DNA of 64,000 nucleotides, from positions 1-64,000 of the forward strand of contig DATLRD010000027.1 in assembly GCA_035534855.1 (NCBI GenBank), in the 5' to 3' direction. Every line of letters begins with the position of its first letter. Positions within the stretch are counted from its first letter, which is position 1. Under the pieces are notes generated by a model. It saw only the letters and a program-made list of their open reading frames with translations, was not told where the DNA came from and made no database searches. This document shows positions 52,719 to 60,161 of this stretch, piece by piece. A program made the position numbers and the translations under genes. Source of the DNA: DATARH01 sp035534855. GTDB lineage: Bacteria; Pseudomonadota; Alphaproteobacteria; ATCC43930; CGMCC-115725.

Positions 52719-54230
52719 TCAGCCCTGGTCGAGCCGCAGCGCGACAAAGCGCAGGTCGCCCTGGCGCTGGACAAGCAGCAGGATCGATTTGCGGCCCGCC
52801 TTTTTCTCGTGATCGACGCGGGCCGCGACCTGGGCGGTGGTCTGAACCTCCTGCTGCGCGATCTCCATGATCACGTCGCCAGGCTTGAGGCCCTTTTCAG
52901 CCGCGGCGCTGCCCTTGGCCACCTCGACCACGACGACCCCTTTGGCACCGTCGGTCAGCGAGAATTTGTTCTTCAGCTCCACGGTGATGTTAGACAGGGT
53001 CAGTCCCAACGCGTTGACCACGCCGCTCTCGCTCTGCTTCGGGTTCTCCTTCGCGGGCGGCCTGGCGCTGGCCTTTTCGGTCTCCTGGAGCCGGCCGACC
53101 TTGACCTGCAGCGTGACCTCTTGGCGCTTGCGCCACACCGTCACCGGCACCACCCTGTCGACCTTGGTCTCGGCCACCAGCCGCGGCAGCTGGCGCATGT
53201 CCGGCACCGGCTTACCGTCGAAGGTCAGGATGATGTCACCCGGCTGGACGCCGCCGAGCTGGGCCGGCCCCTTGTCGTTGACGCTCGCGACGAGCGCGCC
53301 GCGCGGCTTGGCGAGGCCAAGGCTTTCGGCGATTTCCTGAGTCACTTCCTGTATGCGGACACCAAGCCAGCCGCGATGCACGGTGTGGTCGGGCTCGTTG
53401 ATCAGCTCGTTGACCACGTCCTTAGCCAACGACGACGGGATAGCGAAGCCGATGCCAATCGATCCGCCCGACGGCGAATAGATCGCCGTGTTGATACCGA
53501 TCACCTGGCCGTCCATGTTGAACATCGGCCCGCCCGAATTGCCTCGGTTAATCGAGGCGTCGGTCTGCAGGAAATCGTCGTACGGCCCTGAATTGATGTC
53601 GCGCTGGCGCGCCGACAGGATGCCGGCTGTGACGGTGCCGCCGAGGCCGAACGGATTGCCGATCGCCAGCACCCAGTCGCCAACCCGGGCGGCTTCGCTG
53701 TCGCCCCAGGTCACCGCGGTTAGCGGCTCGTTGGCCTTGATCTTCAATACCGCAATATCGGTCTTCGTGTCGCGGCCGACTACCGTCGCCTTAAGGTTGG
53801 TGTTGTCATGGAGGATCACCGTGATCTCGTCGGCGTCTTTGATCACGTGGTTGTTGGTTACGACATAGCCGGCCGGGTCGATGATGAAGCCGGAGCCGAG
53901 CGACATCGACTCGCGGGTTTCGGCCTGTGGCTGACCCCCGTGCTGGTGTTCAAAGAAATGCTTGAAGAACTGGTCAAACGGCGATCCCGGCGGAAACTGC
54001 GGCAGATCGGGCGAACTATGCTCGCTTTGCTCGGCGTCGCCCTGGTCGCCCGTCACCTTCTGGGTCGTCGAGACGTTGACGACTGACGGCAGCAATTTCG
54101 CGGCGAGGTCGGCAAAGCTTGTCGGCGCCGGACGGGCGACAGCCGGATCGATCTTCGCCGGCAGCGCGATCAGCCCGACGACAAGTACGACGACGGCGGA
54201 GCGCCCGAGGCGCAAAGACAACAGCGACAC
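52719..54230 (-). CDS. degP: Periplasmic serine protease Do (DegP/HtrA)
   Basis: 503 residues. An N-terminal hydrophobic stretch (residues 10-28) acts as signal or anchor. The trypsin-like domain has His in VTNNHVIKDADEITV near 127, Asp in KTDIAVLKIK near 157 and Ser in INRGNSGGPMFN near 231. Two PDZ domains follow (near 290 and 410). It refolds or degrades damaged envelope proteins. It lies downstream of hflK-hflC-DUF2065 on the same strand, 157 bp after the DUF2065 gene, a common alphaproteobacterial order. Confidence 0.96.
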   Translation of the reverse strand: MSLLSLRLGRSAVVVLVVGLIALPAKIDPAVARPAPTSFADLAAKLLPSVVNVSTTQKVTGDQGDAEQSEHSSPDLPQFPPGSPFDQFFKHFFEHQHGGQPQAETRESMSLGSGFIIDPAGYVVTNNHVIKDADEITVILHDNTNLKATVVGRDTKTDIAVLKIKANEPLTAVTWGDSEAARVGDWVLAIGNPFGLGGTVTAGILSARQRDINSGPYDDFLQTDASINRGNSGGPMFNMDGQVIGINTAIYSPSGGSIGIGFAIPSSLAKDVVNELINEPDHTVHRGWLGVRIQEVTQEIAESLGLAKPRGALVASVNDKGPAQLGGVQPGDIILTFDGKPVPDMRQLPRLVAETKVDRVVPVTVWRKRQEVTLQVKVGRLQETEKASARPPAKENPKQSESGVVNALGLTLSNITVELKNKFSLTDGAKGVVVVEVAKGSAAAEKGLKPGDVIMEIAQQEVQTTAQVAARVDHEKKAGRKSILLLVQRQGDLRFVALRLDQG

Positions 54231-54302
54231 CTAATTTTGCTCCTTGCCGTGAGGGCGACGTGATCCCGCGGTTAGCCGCGGCGCTCCGCGCCTTTTCGCC
54301 CA

Positions 54303-54316
54303 CCGTAAGCTTACGG
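54303..54316. repeat. Perfect 14-bp palindrome upstream of degP
   Basis: CCGTAAGCTTACGG in the 157-bp gap between the DUF2065 gene and degP. It is a perfect inverted repeat without spacer and so a candidate dimeric-regulator site. No known operator was recognised. Confidence 0.4.
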
Positions 54317-54387
54317 GAGAAGCCGGCAGCAGGCCAGATCATCCTGGCGCGGCCCCGGCCCCGACTCGAGCGGCAAGGTCGCTGCGT

Positions 54388-54576
54388 CTAGCGGCGCAGC
54401 AGCCACACCAGCATCACCCCGATACAGGCCGCGGCCAGGCCGGCACCGCGCAGGGTCTGCGCCGGCACCGTCGCCGCCCGCACCGCAACCCGCCGCATCC
54501 GTTCGGGCAGCAGCGCGTAAAGGATGCCCTCGATCACCAGGACTAGGGCAAGCGCGGTCGCGAGGTCGCGCATCAA
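54388..54576 (-). CDS. DUF2065 small membrane protein
   Basis: 62 residues of a small two-helix membrane protein. The form is ATALALVLVIEGILYALLPERMRR, then a second helix LAAACIGVMLVWLLRR. This is the DUF2065 pattern found downstream of hflC in many proteobacteria. Its start overlaps the hflC stop by four bases. Function unknown; co-translation suggests a link with the HflKC complex. Confidence 0.85.
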   Translation of the reverse strand: MMRDLATALALVLVIEGILYALLPERMRRVAVRAATVPAQTLRGAGLAAACIGVMLVWLLRR

Positions 54577-55544
54577 CGCCCGGATGGCGTCGGGACCGTG
54601 GCGGGCGGGACGGCGATTGGCTGGCGTCCCGGCGGGGTCGCCGCAGCCGCGGGCGCGGCCGGCCCTTCGGTGGCGGCGGCGCCTTTCCAGCCGCTGAAAT
54701 AGCGGAAGAAATCGCCTTGCGGCGACAGCACGAAGGTCGTGTTGCTGCCAGCGAGTGCGTGGCGATAGGCTTCGAGCGAGCGGTAGAAGGCATAGAACCC
54801 GGGGTCCTGCCCGTAGGCCTTGGCATAAATCGCGGTCGCGGTCGCGTCGCCGTCACCGCGCAGCTTTTGCGCGTCGCGCTGCGCATCGGCCAGGATCACG
54901 GTAACCTCGCGGTCGGCATTAGCGCGTACGGTCTGCGCCGCCTGGGCGCCCTCGCCGCGATAGAGCGCGGCCTGTTGCTGGCGCTCCGAGTTCATCCGAG
55001 CGTAGATCGCCTCGCTGTTCTGCGGCGGCAGGTCGACCCGGCGGATGCGGGTATCGACGACCTCAATCCCGAACGGCTTGGCGGCGGTCCTCACGTCATC
55101 ACGGATGCGATGCATGATCGTCGCACGCTCGGCCGACAGCAAGGCCGACAGAGGCGCCTTGCCGATGACCTGCCGGCTGCTGCTACTGACCAGCACGGCG
55201 AGACGCTCGCGCACCGCGTCTTCACTGCCGACCGTTTGATAGAACAGCAGCGGGTTGGTGATCAGGTAGCGCGTATAGGTATCGACGATCGCGCGCTTCT
55301 GGTCCGCGGCGATGACCTCTTCGGGGGACGGCTCGACATCGAGCAGGCGCTTGTCGAAATAGACGACGTTCTGCACGAACGGCAGTTTGAATTCGAGGCC
55401 GGGCTGGTTGATGACCCGCACCGGCCTGCCGAACTGCAGCAGCAGCGCCTGCTCGGTCTGGGTCACGATAAACATCGAACTCAGGGCGAGGATCCCCGCG
55501 ACGATCAGCGCAACGCCAACGACGGCAAGAAGTTTCCGGCTCAT
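54573..55544 (-). CDS. hflC: Protease modulator HflC
   Basis: 323 residues, a single N-terminal membrane helix (about 7-28) and a band-7/SPFH domain with EQALLLQFGRPVRVINQPGLEFKLPF. HflC with HflK forms a large cage around FtsH that controls its activity on membrane and LambdaCII-type substrates. Overlaps hflK by four bases. The C-terminus carries a Pro/Ala-rich tail of about 40 residues, longer than the E. coli protein. Confidence 0.95.
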   Translation of the reverse strand: MSRKLLAVVGVALIVAGILALSSMFIVTQTEQALLLQFGRPVRVINQPGLEFKLPFVQNVVYFDKRLLDVEPSPEEVIAADQKRAIVDTYTRYLITNPLLFYQTVGSEDAVRERLAVLVSSSSRQVIGKAPLSALLSAERATIMHRIRDDVRTAAKPFGIEVVDTRIRRVDLPPQNSEAIYARMNSERQQQAALYRGEGAQAAQTVRANADREVTVILADAQRDAQKLRGDGDATATAIYAKAYGQDPGFYAFYRSLEAYRHALAGSNTTFVLSPQGDFFRYFSGWKGAAATEGPAAPAAAATPPGRQPIAVPPATVPTPSGR

Positions 55545-56740
55545 CGTGAGGGTCCCACCGTGGGCGGATGGGCGGGCGGCGCGGCGGATGCGGCCCCAGC
55601 CCCCCCCGGATTCACCAGCCCCGGAAGGGGCAGATACGGCACGACAGGATTCTTCCCTGCCGCCCCTTCATCAATGATGACTTTGTTGCTGTCTTTAAGG
55701 ATCTGCTCCATCGTGACGATGAAGAGGCGCTCGCGCGTCACGTCCTGCGCCACCTTGAATGCCTTGTAGACCGAGTCGAAGCGCGCCGCATCGCCGGTCG
55801 CCTGGGCGACAACCTGGCTGCGATACGCCTCGGCCCCCTGGATAATCTTGGTTGCCTCGCCGCGCGCCTTTGGCACGACGCCGTTGCGGTAGGATTCGCC
55901 CTCGTTCTTCAGCCGTGCCTGGTCGGCGAGCGCCGCCTGGACATCGCGGAAGGCGGCGATGACCGGATCGGGCGGATCGACACGCTGCAACGTCACCTGG
56001 GTAACCGTAACGCCGGCGCCGTAGGCATCCAGAAGCTCCTGCAGAAGCGTCTTGGTGTCGCTTTCGATCTGCTGGCGCCCCGCGGACAGCTCCATCGCCA
56101 ATGGATGCTCGCCGATCACCTCACGCAACGCGCTCTCGGAGGCGGATTTAACCGTCTTCTCTGGCGCCCGGATGTTGAACAGATAGGCTTTGGCGTCCTT
56201 GATCACCCAGAAGACGGTACAGTTGACATCGACGATATTCTCGTCGCCGGTCAGCATCAGCGATTCCGCAGGCACCTGGTCGCTCCCGGCCGGCCTGCCC
56301 CTCGCTGTCTCGGGGCTGATATAGCCGATTTCGGTGCGGTTGACCCGTGTCACCTTGGGGGTTTCCACCGTCTCGATCGGCGCCGGCAGATGATAGTTCA
56401 GGCCGGGCAGCGTGGTGCGGTTATACGCCCCGAAGCGCAGCACGACGCCGACCTCGTCGGGCAGGACGCGGTAGAACCCGCTGGCCAGCCACAGCACGAT
56501 GACCGCGATGATCGCGATCGTGATGCCGGCCCCGGCGCGGAACCCGCCGGGAAACAGGCCGCGGGTGCGATCCTGCAGGCGGCGCAGAAACTCTTCGAGG
56601 TTGGGCGGCTGCGGCCCCACCCCTCGCGGTCCCGGCCCGCCGTCGCCGTTGCCGCGCCCGCCGCCGCCCCATGGGCCTCGGCCGCCGCCGCGAGGTCCAG
56701 TGCCCCAGGGGCCGCCGCCCTCACTCATCCAGATCATCAA
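55541..56740 (-). CDS. hflK: FtsH-modulating protein HflK
   Basis: 399 residues. A glycine-rich N-terminus (GGGRGPWGGGGRGNGDGG) precedes one membrane helix near 75-95 and the SPFH domain (FYRVLPDEVGVVLRFGAYNR). The C-terminal coiled part and a proline tail follow. Partner of HflC in the FtsH cage. First gene of hflK-hflC-DUF2065-degP; divergent from mrp with 136 bp between starts. Confidence 0.95.
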   Translation of the reverse strand: MMIWMSEGGGPWGTGPRGGGRGPWGGGGRGNGDGGPGPRGVGPQPPNLEEFLRRLQDRTRGLFPGGFRAGAGITIAIIAVIVLWLASGFYRVLPDEVGVVLRFGAYNRTTLPGLNYHLPAPIETVETPKVTRVNRTEIGYISPETARGRPAGSDQVPAESLMLTGDENIVDVNCTVFWVIKDAKAYLFNIRAPEKTVKSASESALREVIGEHPLAMELSAGRQQIESDTKTLLQELLDAYGAGVTVTQVTLQRVDPPDPVIAAFRDVQAALADQARLKNEGESYRNGVVPKARGEATKIIQGAEAYRSQVVAQATGDAARFDSVYKAFKVAQDVTRERLFIVTMEQILKDSNKVIIDEGAAGKNPVVPYLPLPGLVNPGGAGAASAAPPAHPPTVGPSR

Positions 56741-56804
56741 TTCGCCCGCCCTTCCGAGGGTTCTGCGGCAGAACGCCGGCGATAGAGGGCGTGCCTGCCC
56801 CGCT

Positions 56805-56826
56805 TGTCAAGCGGTTGTCAACCCGC
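56805..56826 (-). promoter_or_regulatory. Tandem TTGACA boxes upstream of hflK
   Basis: On the minus strand TTGACAACCGC is immediately followed by TTGACAAGCGG (56821 down to 56800), a direct repeat at one helical turn. Either TTGACA could be a -35; the matching -10 (CTCTAT after 17 bases) is weak. It may instead be a repeated regulator site. Confidence 0.35.
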
Positions 56827-56876
56827 GATGCCGGGCCTAAATCCGATCATTCGACAGTGGCGGGGCGGAGCAGCAT

Positions 56877-57998
56877 ATGGCAGAGGTTACAGAGAAGGAT
56901 GTTCTCGCCGCGCTCGCGCGGGTGAACGACCCGGAAAAAAACGCCGACCTGGTGTCGCTCGGCATGATCTCGGGCGTCGTGATTCGCGACGGCAATGTCG
57001 GGTTTGCGATCGAGGTCGAAGCCGAGCGCGGGCCGCGCCTCGAACCGCTGCGCAAGGCGGCCGAGGCGGCGGTCGAGGCCCTGGCTGGCGTGGTTTCGGT
57101 GACCGCAGTAATGACCGCCGAGGCGCGCCCGCACGGCGCTGCTGCACCGGCGCCGCGCCCCCAGGCCGCGCCGGCAGGCCCGGCGCGCGGCGGGCTGGTG
57201 CCGGGCTGCAAGGCCATCGTCGCGGTCGCCTCGGGCAAGGGCGGGGTCGGCAAATCCACCGTCGCGGCCAACCTCGCCCTGGCGCTCGCCGCCAACGGGC
57301 TGCAGGTCGGGGTGCTCGATGCCGACATTTACGGGCCCTCGATGCCGCGCATGCTGGGGATTTCCGGCCGGCCGAGCTCGGCCGACGGCAAGATCCTGCA
57401 GCCGATGCGGAATTACGGTCTCAAGGTCATGTCGATCGGGTTCCTCGTGCCCGAGGACACGGCGATGATCTGGCGCGGCCCGATGGTGATGAGCGCGCTG
57501 CAGCAGATGCTGCGCGATGTCGATTGGGGCGAACTCGACGTGATGATCATCGATATGCCGCCGGGCACCGGCGACGCACAGCTGACGATCGCCCAGCAAG
57601 TGGCCCTCGCCGGCGCCGTCATCGTCTCGACCCCGCAGGACATCGCGCTTATCGACGCGCGGCGCGGCCTCAGTATGTTCAACAAGGTCAACGTGCCGGT
57701 CCTCGGGATTATCGAGAACATGAGCTATTTCCTGTGCCCGCATTGCGGCGAGCGTAGCGAGATCTTCGCCCACGGCGGCGCGCGCCGCGAGGCCGAGCGG
57801 CTCGGCAGCGAGTTTCTCGGCGAGGTGCCGCTCGACCTGTCGATTCGCGAAACTTCCGACGATGGGAGGCCGATCACCGTGTCGCAGCCCGACAGCCCGT
57901 ACGCGCTGCTGTTCCGCCAGATCGCCGCGCGGCTGTGGGACAAGCTGAGCGGCGCCGAAACGCCGGTGCGCACGCCGCCGCGCATCGTCGTCGAATAG
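56877..57998 (+). CDS. apbC: Mrp/NBP35-type Fe-S carrier ATPase
   Basis: 373 residues. An N-terminal MIP18-like (DUF59) domain spans the first 85 or so. The deviant Walker A GKGGVGKSTVAANLALALA lies near 119-137, and the Walker B region is in LDVMIIDMPPGTGDAQLT near 220. The CxxC of the family is in YFLCPHCGERSEIF near 283. It assembles or transfers Fe-S clusters in the cytoplasm. Start ATG 56877. Confidence 0.96.
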   Translation: MAEVTEKDVLAALARVNDPEKNADLVSLGMISGVVIRDGNVGFAIEVEAERGPRLEPLRKAAEAAVEALAGVVSVTAVMTAEARPHGAAAPAPRPQAAPAGPARGGLVPGCKAIVAVASGKGGVGKSTVAANLALALAANGLQVGVLDADIYGPSMPRMLGISGRPSSADGKILQPMRNYGLKVMSIGFLVPEDTAMIWRGPMVMSALQQMLRDVDWGELDVMIIDMPPGTGDAQLTIAQQVALAGAVIVSTPQDIALIDARRGLSMFNKVNVPVLGIIENMSYFLCPHCGERSEIFAHGGARREAERLGSEFLGEVPLDLSIRETSDDGRPITVSQPDSPYALLFRQIAARLWDKLSGAETPVRTPPRIVVE

Positions 57999-58047
57999 CC
58001 GACCTAGTCTAACCGGCTGGCTCAAAATCGGCCGCGCGACCGGGCGC

Positions 58048-58986
58048 TCACCCGTCTTGCTCCAGCGTCCCCATCAATTCGCGCCATTCGCGCGCCGAGA
58101 GGCCGCTCGATGCCTGATCGATCGCCTCACCGGCGAGCATCCGGCGGATCACGGCGAGCCCGGTCGCCGAGATCGACGCGGCGTTCATGCGGTATTCGAG
58201 AAACGCGGCGTGGGTCAGCGGCACCCAGCGCCGCAGCGTCTCAAGCATTACATCGGCATAGGCGCGGATTTCGTACTGGGCATGAGCGTCAGCTCGCAAG
58301 CTCAAGAAATGCATCAAATTATGCAGATTAGTCTTCCAGTACCACTGGGTATAGAAATTGAGCGACAGGTTCATTCGGGCTAACTCACGAGCTAACCCTG
58401 GCCAGGCCGGGTCGCGCGGTGCGCCGGCCTCGTCTTCGTTGAGCATTTCGACGTAGCCGGCATAGGCTCGCTCGGCATCCTCGCGCAACAGGTCGAGGAT
58501 TCGCGTCGCCGCCTTGCCTTCGAGCACCGCACCCCGCCCCTGGCGGTTGGTCGCGGCCTGCGCCGCCAAATGCTCTGGCGCCGGTATATAAAACTCGTTG
58601 TCGAGGATCGAATAGCGTGCCGAGTATTCGTTGATGTTGGCGGTGCGGTGCCTGATCCACTGCCGCGCGACAAAGATCGGCAGTTTGACGTGATACTTTA
58701 TTTCGCACATCTCGAACGGCGTCGTGTGGCGGTGCCGCATCAGATAGTTGATGAGACCGCTGTCTTCGCTGACCCGCTTTGTGCCGCGACCGTAGGAGAC
58801 GCGCGCCGCCTGCACCACCGCGCCGTCGTCGCCCATGTAGTCGACGACCCGGACGAACCCGTGGTCGAGCACCGGCATCGCCTCGTAGAGGATGTCTTCG
58901 AGCGCCGGCACGGTGACCCGCCGCGTCGGCCGGGTGGCCGCGCGCTCCGCCGCGATCTCGCCGCGTTGCTCGTCGGTCAGCGGCAT
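58048..58986 (-). CDS. thyX: FAD-dependent thymidylate synthase ThyX
   Basis: 312 residues. The diagnostic motif RHRTANINEYSARYS (RHRx7S type) is near 133-147. FAD-binding RMLAGEAIDQ and the C-terminal NAASISATGLAVIRRML region are present. Makes dTMP from dUMP with methylene-THF and FAD, without making dihydrofolate. An extra 20-30 residue N-terminus compared with the shortest homologues. Faces the tmRNA gene head-to-head. Confidence 0.96.
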   Translation of the reverse strand: MPLTDEQRGEIAAERAATRPTRRVTVPALEDILYEAMPVLDHGFVRVVDYMGDDGAVVQAARVSYGRGTKRVSEDSGLINYLMRHRHTTPFEMCEIKYHVKLPIFVARQWIRHRTANINEYSARYSILDNEFYIPAPEHLAAQAATNRQGRGAVLEGKAATRILDLLREDAERAYAGYVEMLNEDEAGAPRDPAWPGLARELARMNLSLNFYTQWYWKTNLHNLMHFLSLRADAHAQYEIRAYADVMLETLRRWVPLTHAAFLEYRMNAASISATGLAVIRRMLAGEAIDQASSGLSAREWRELMGTLEQDG

Positions 58987-58999
58987 CTCTCCTCCTCAA

Positions 59000-59047
59000 C
59001 CCAGCGTGCGTCGAGGGGCGCGCGCTGGCCTCCTCGGAATGACGAAG
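59000..59047. repeat. Half-copy of the R1-type repeat arm
   Basis: CCTCGGAATGACG near 59030-59042, preceded by CGTCGAGGGGCGCGC, is the complement of the GTCATTCCGAGG arm at 31777. The partner arm is not visible nearby. It lies in the 133-bp stretch between thyX and the tmRNA promoter; nothing else was recognised in that stretch. Confidence 0.4.
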
Positions 59048-59119
59048 AACCGTGGCGCGCCATACCCACCTCGTCCCTAAGGGGGCCACGAAGCGGCCGT
59101 CGCGAAGGACGCCCCACGA

Positions 59120-59148
59120 TTGCGCCTCGGCGCTTTCCATCCTATATC
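59120..59148 (+). promoter_or_regulatory. ssrA: Sigma70-type promoter of the tmRNA gene
   Basis: TTGCGC at 59120-59125, 17 bases, then TATATC at 59143-59148. It gives a predicted start near 59155, just before a GTCGG-GCAA-CCGAC hairpin (59155-59168) that opens the tmRNA precursor. Confidence 0.65.
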
Positions 59149-59154
59149 TTCTCT

Positions 59155-59460
59155 GTCGGGCAACCGACTATGGCGATACACGGCTTATGAAATAAGCGTT
59201 GCGGACCCGGGGGCGGTACCCGGCGCCTCCACCAATTCCCGCCGGCACGCGAATCGCGGCCGGCGGCTTACGGGGGCGAAACAGGCTCGACGCGCGTGGT
59301 AAAGGTAAGTTCGTCGCCCGGCATGATACCGCCGTTATCGGGTCATTACTTAGCTGCGAACGATAACTTCGCACCTGAGGCACTCGCGGCCTAACCCTTA
59401 ACGGGGTAAAAGCCTAGAGCAACTCGCGGTTCGGGGGGCACCGGGCAACAGAAGCCCCCC
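59155..59460 (+). ncRNA. ssrA: Transfer-messenger RNA, circularly permuted two-piece form
   Basis: The order is that of alphaproteobacterial permuted tmRNA. The acceptor piece comes first: hairpin GTCGG-GCAA-CCGAC, a 5-bp T-stem (CCGGG/CCCGG), and CGCCTCCACCA ending at 59234. A 37-base spacer follows, removed in maturation. The coding piece starts GGGGGCG at 59272; this pairs with CGCCTCC and places a G-U pair at position 3, the alanine identity element. The tag reading frame at 59356-59394 encodes ANDNFAPEALAA and a stop. A GGGGGGC/GCCCCCC hairpin closes the region near 59433-59460. It rescues stalled ribosomes and tags proteins for ClpXP. Confidence 0.93.
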
Positions 59461-59515
59461 ACTCAGCTTCCGGCATGGCAGATTCCGGCACGGCGGCGCG
59501 GCGCAGGATAGGGCG

Positions 59516-60025
59516 ATGGCGCAGGACCTCCAGTACGACAAGATGATCGAGCGGGCGCTGCGCGGCGTGGTGCGCGACGCGCTGGCACAGGCGGCGCGCG
59601 ACGGACTACCGGGCGACCATCACTTCTATGTGAGTTTCGCGACCCGCGAGCCGGGGGTGCAGATTCCCACCTCGCTGCTCGCGCGCTTTCCCGAACAGAT
59701 GTCGATCGTGCTCCAGCACCAGTTCTGGGATCTCGAGGTCGGGCCCGAGGCGTTTTCAGTGAGGCTGAGCTTTCAGCACCGGCCGGAGCGGCTAGTCATC
59801 CCGTTTGCCGCCATCAAGGGGTTTGCCGACCCGTCGGTCAATTTTTCGCTCGAATTCGCCAGCCCGGTGACCGCGCCGGCCGAAGCCACGACCGAACCGG
59901 CGGAAAACCCAGCGTTGCCGACACCGATCGCCGCGACACCAAAGCCGGAAAAGCCCGAAACGGCGGAAAAGGCGGAAAAGCCGGCCGGCGAGGTCGTCGC
60001 GCTAGACGCCTTCCGCAAGCGGTAG
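59516..60025 (+). CDS. sspB: ClpXP adaptor SspB (alpha type)
   Basis: 169 residues. The core has LQYDKMIERALRGVVRDALAQ near 5-25, HHFYVSFATREPGVQIP near 33 and FPEQMSIVLQHQFWDLEV near 60, the alpha-SspB pattern, then an acidic/Pro-rich linker and a C-terminal ClpX-binding tail ending EVVALDAFRKR. SspB tethers tmRNA-tagged proteins to ClpX. It begins 56 bp after the end of the tmRNA region. A 28-bp GC palindrome overlaps its stop codon. Confidence 0.93.
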   Translation: MAQDLQYDKMIERALRGVVRDALAQAARDGLPGDHHFYVSFATREPGVQIPTSLLARFPEQMSIVLQHQFWDLEVGPEAFSVRLSFQHRPERLVIPFAAIKGFADPSVNFSLEFASPVTAPAEATTEPAENPALPTPIAATPKPEKPETAEKAEKPAGEVVALDAFRKR

Positions 60026-60052
60026 CGCCGGCGCGGCGCGCCGCGCCGGCGC
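60025..60052. repeat. 28-bp perfect GC palindrome at the sspB stop
   Basis: GCGCCGGCGCGGCG followed directly by its complement, 60025-60052, all G and C, starting on the last base of the sspB stop codon. No T-tract follows, so it is not a standard terminator. It may block readthrough or act in mRNA processing. Confidence 0.6.
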
Positions 60053-60161
60053 CTCGCCCGTCCCTGCCCGACCTCGGGGCCCCCTCAACCAGACCGGCCG
60101 GCGCGGCTTGACGGCGCGCCGGAAACGACGATGCTGCCCCCGCACCGGCAAGGGGGACGAG

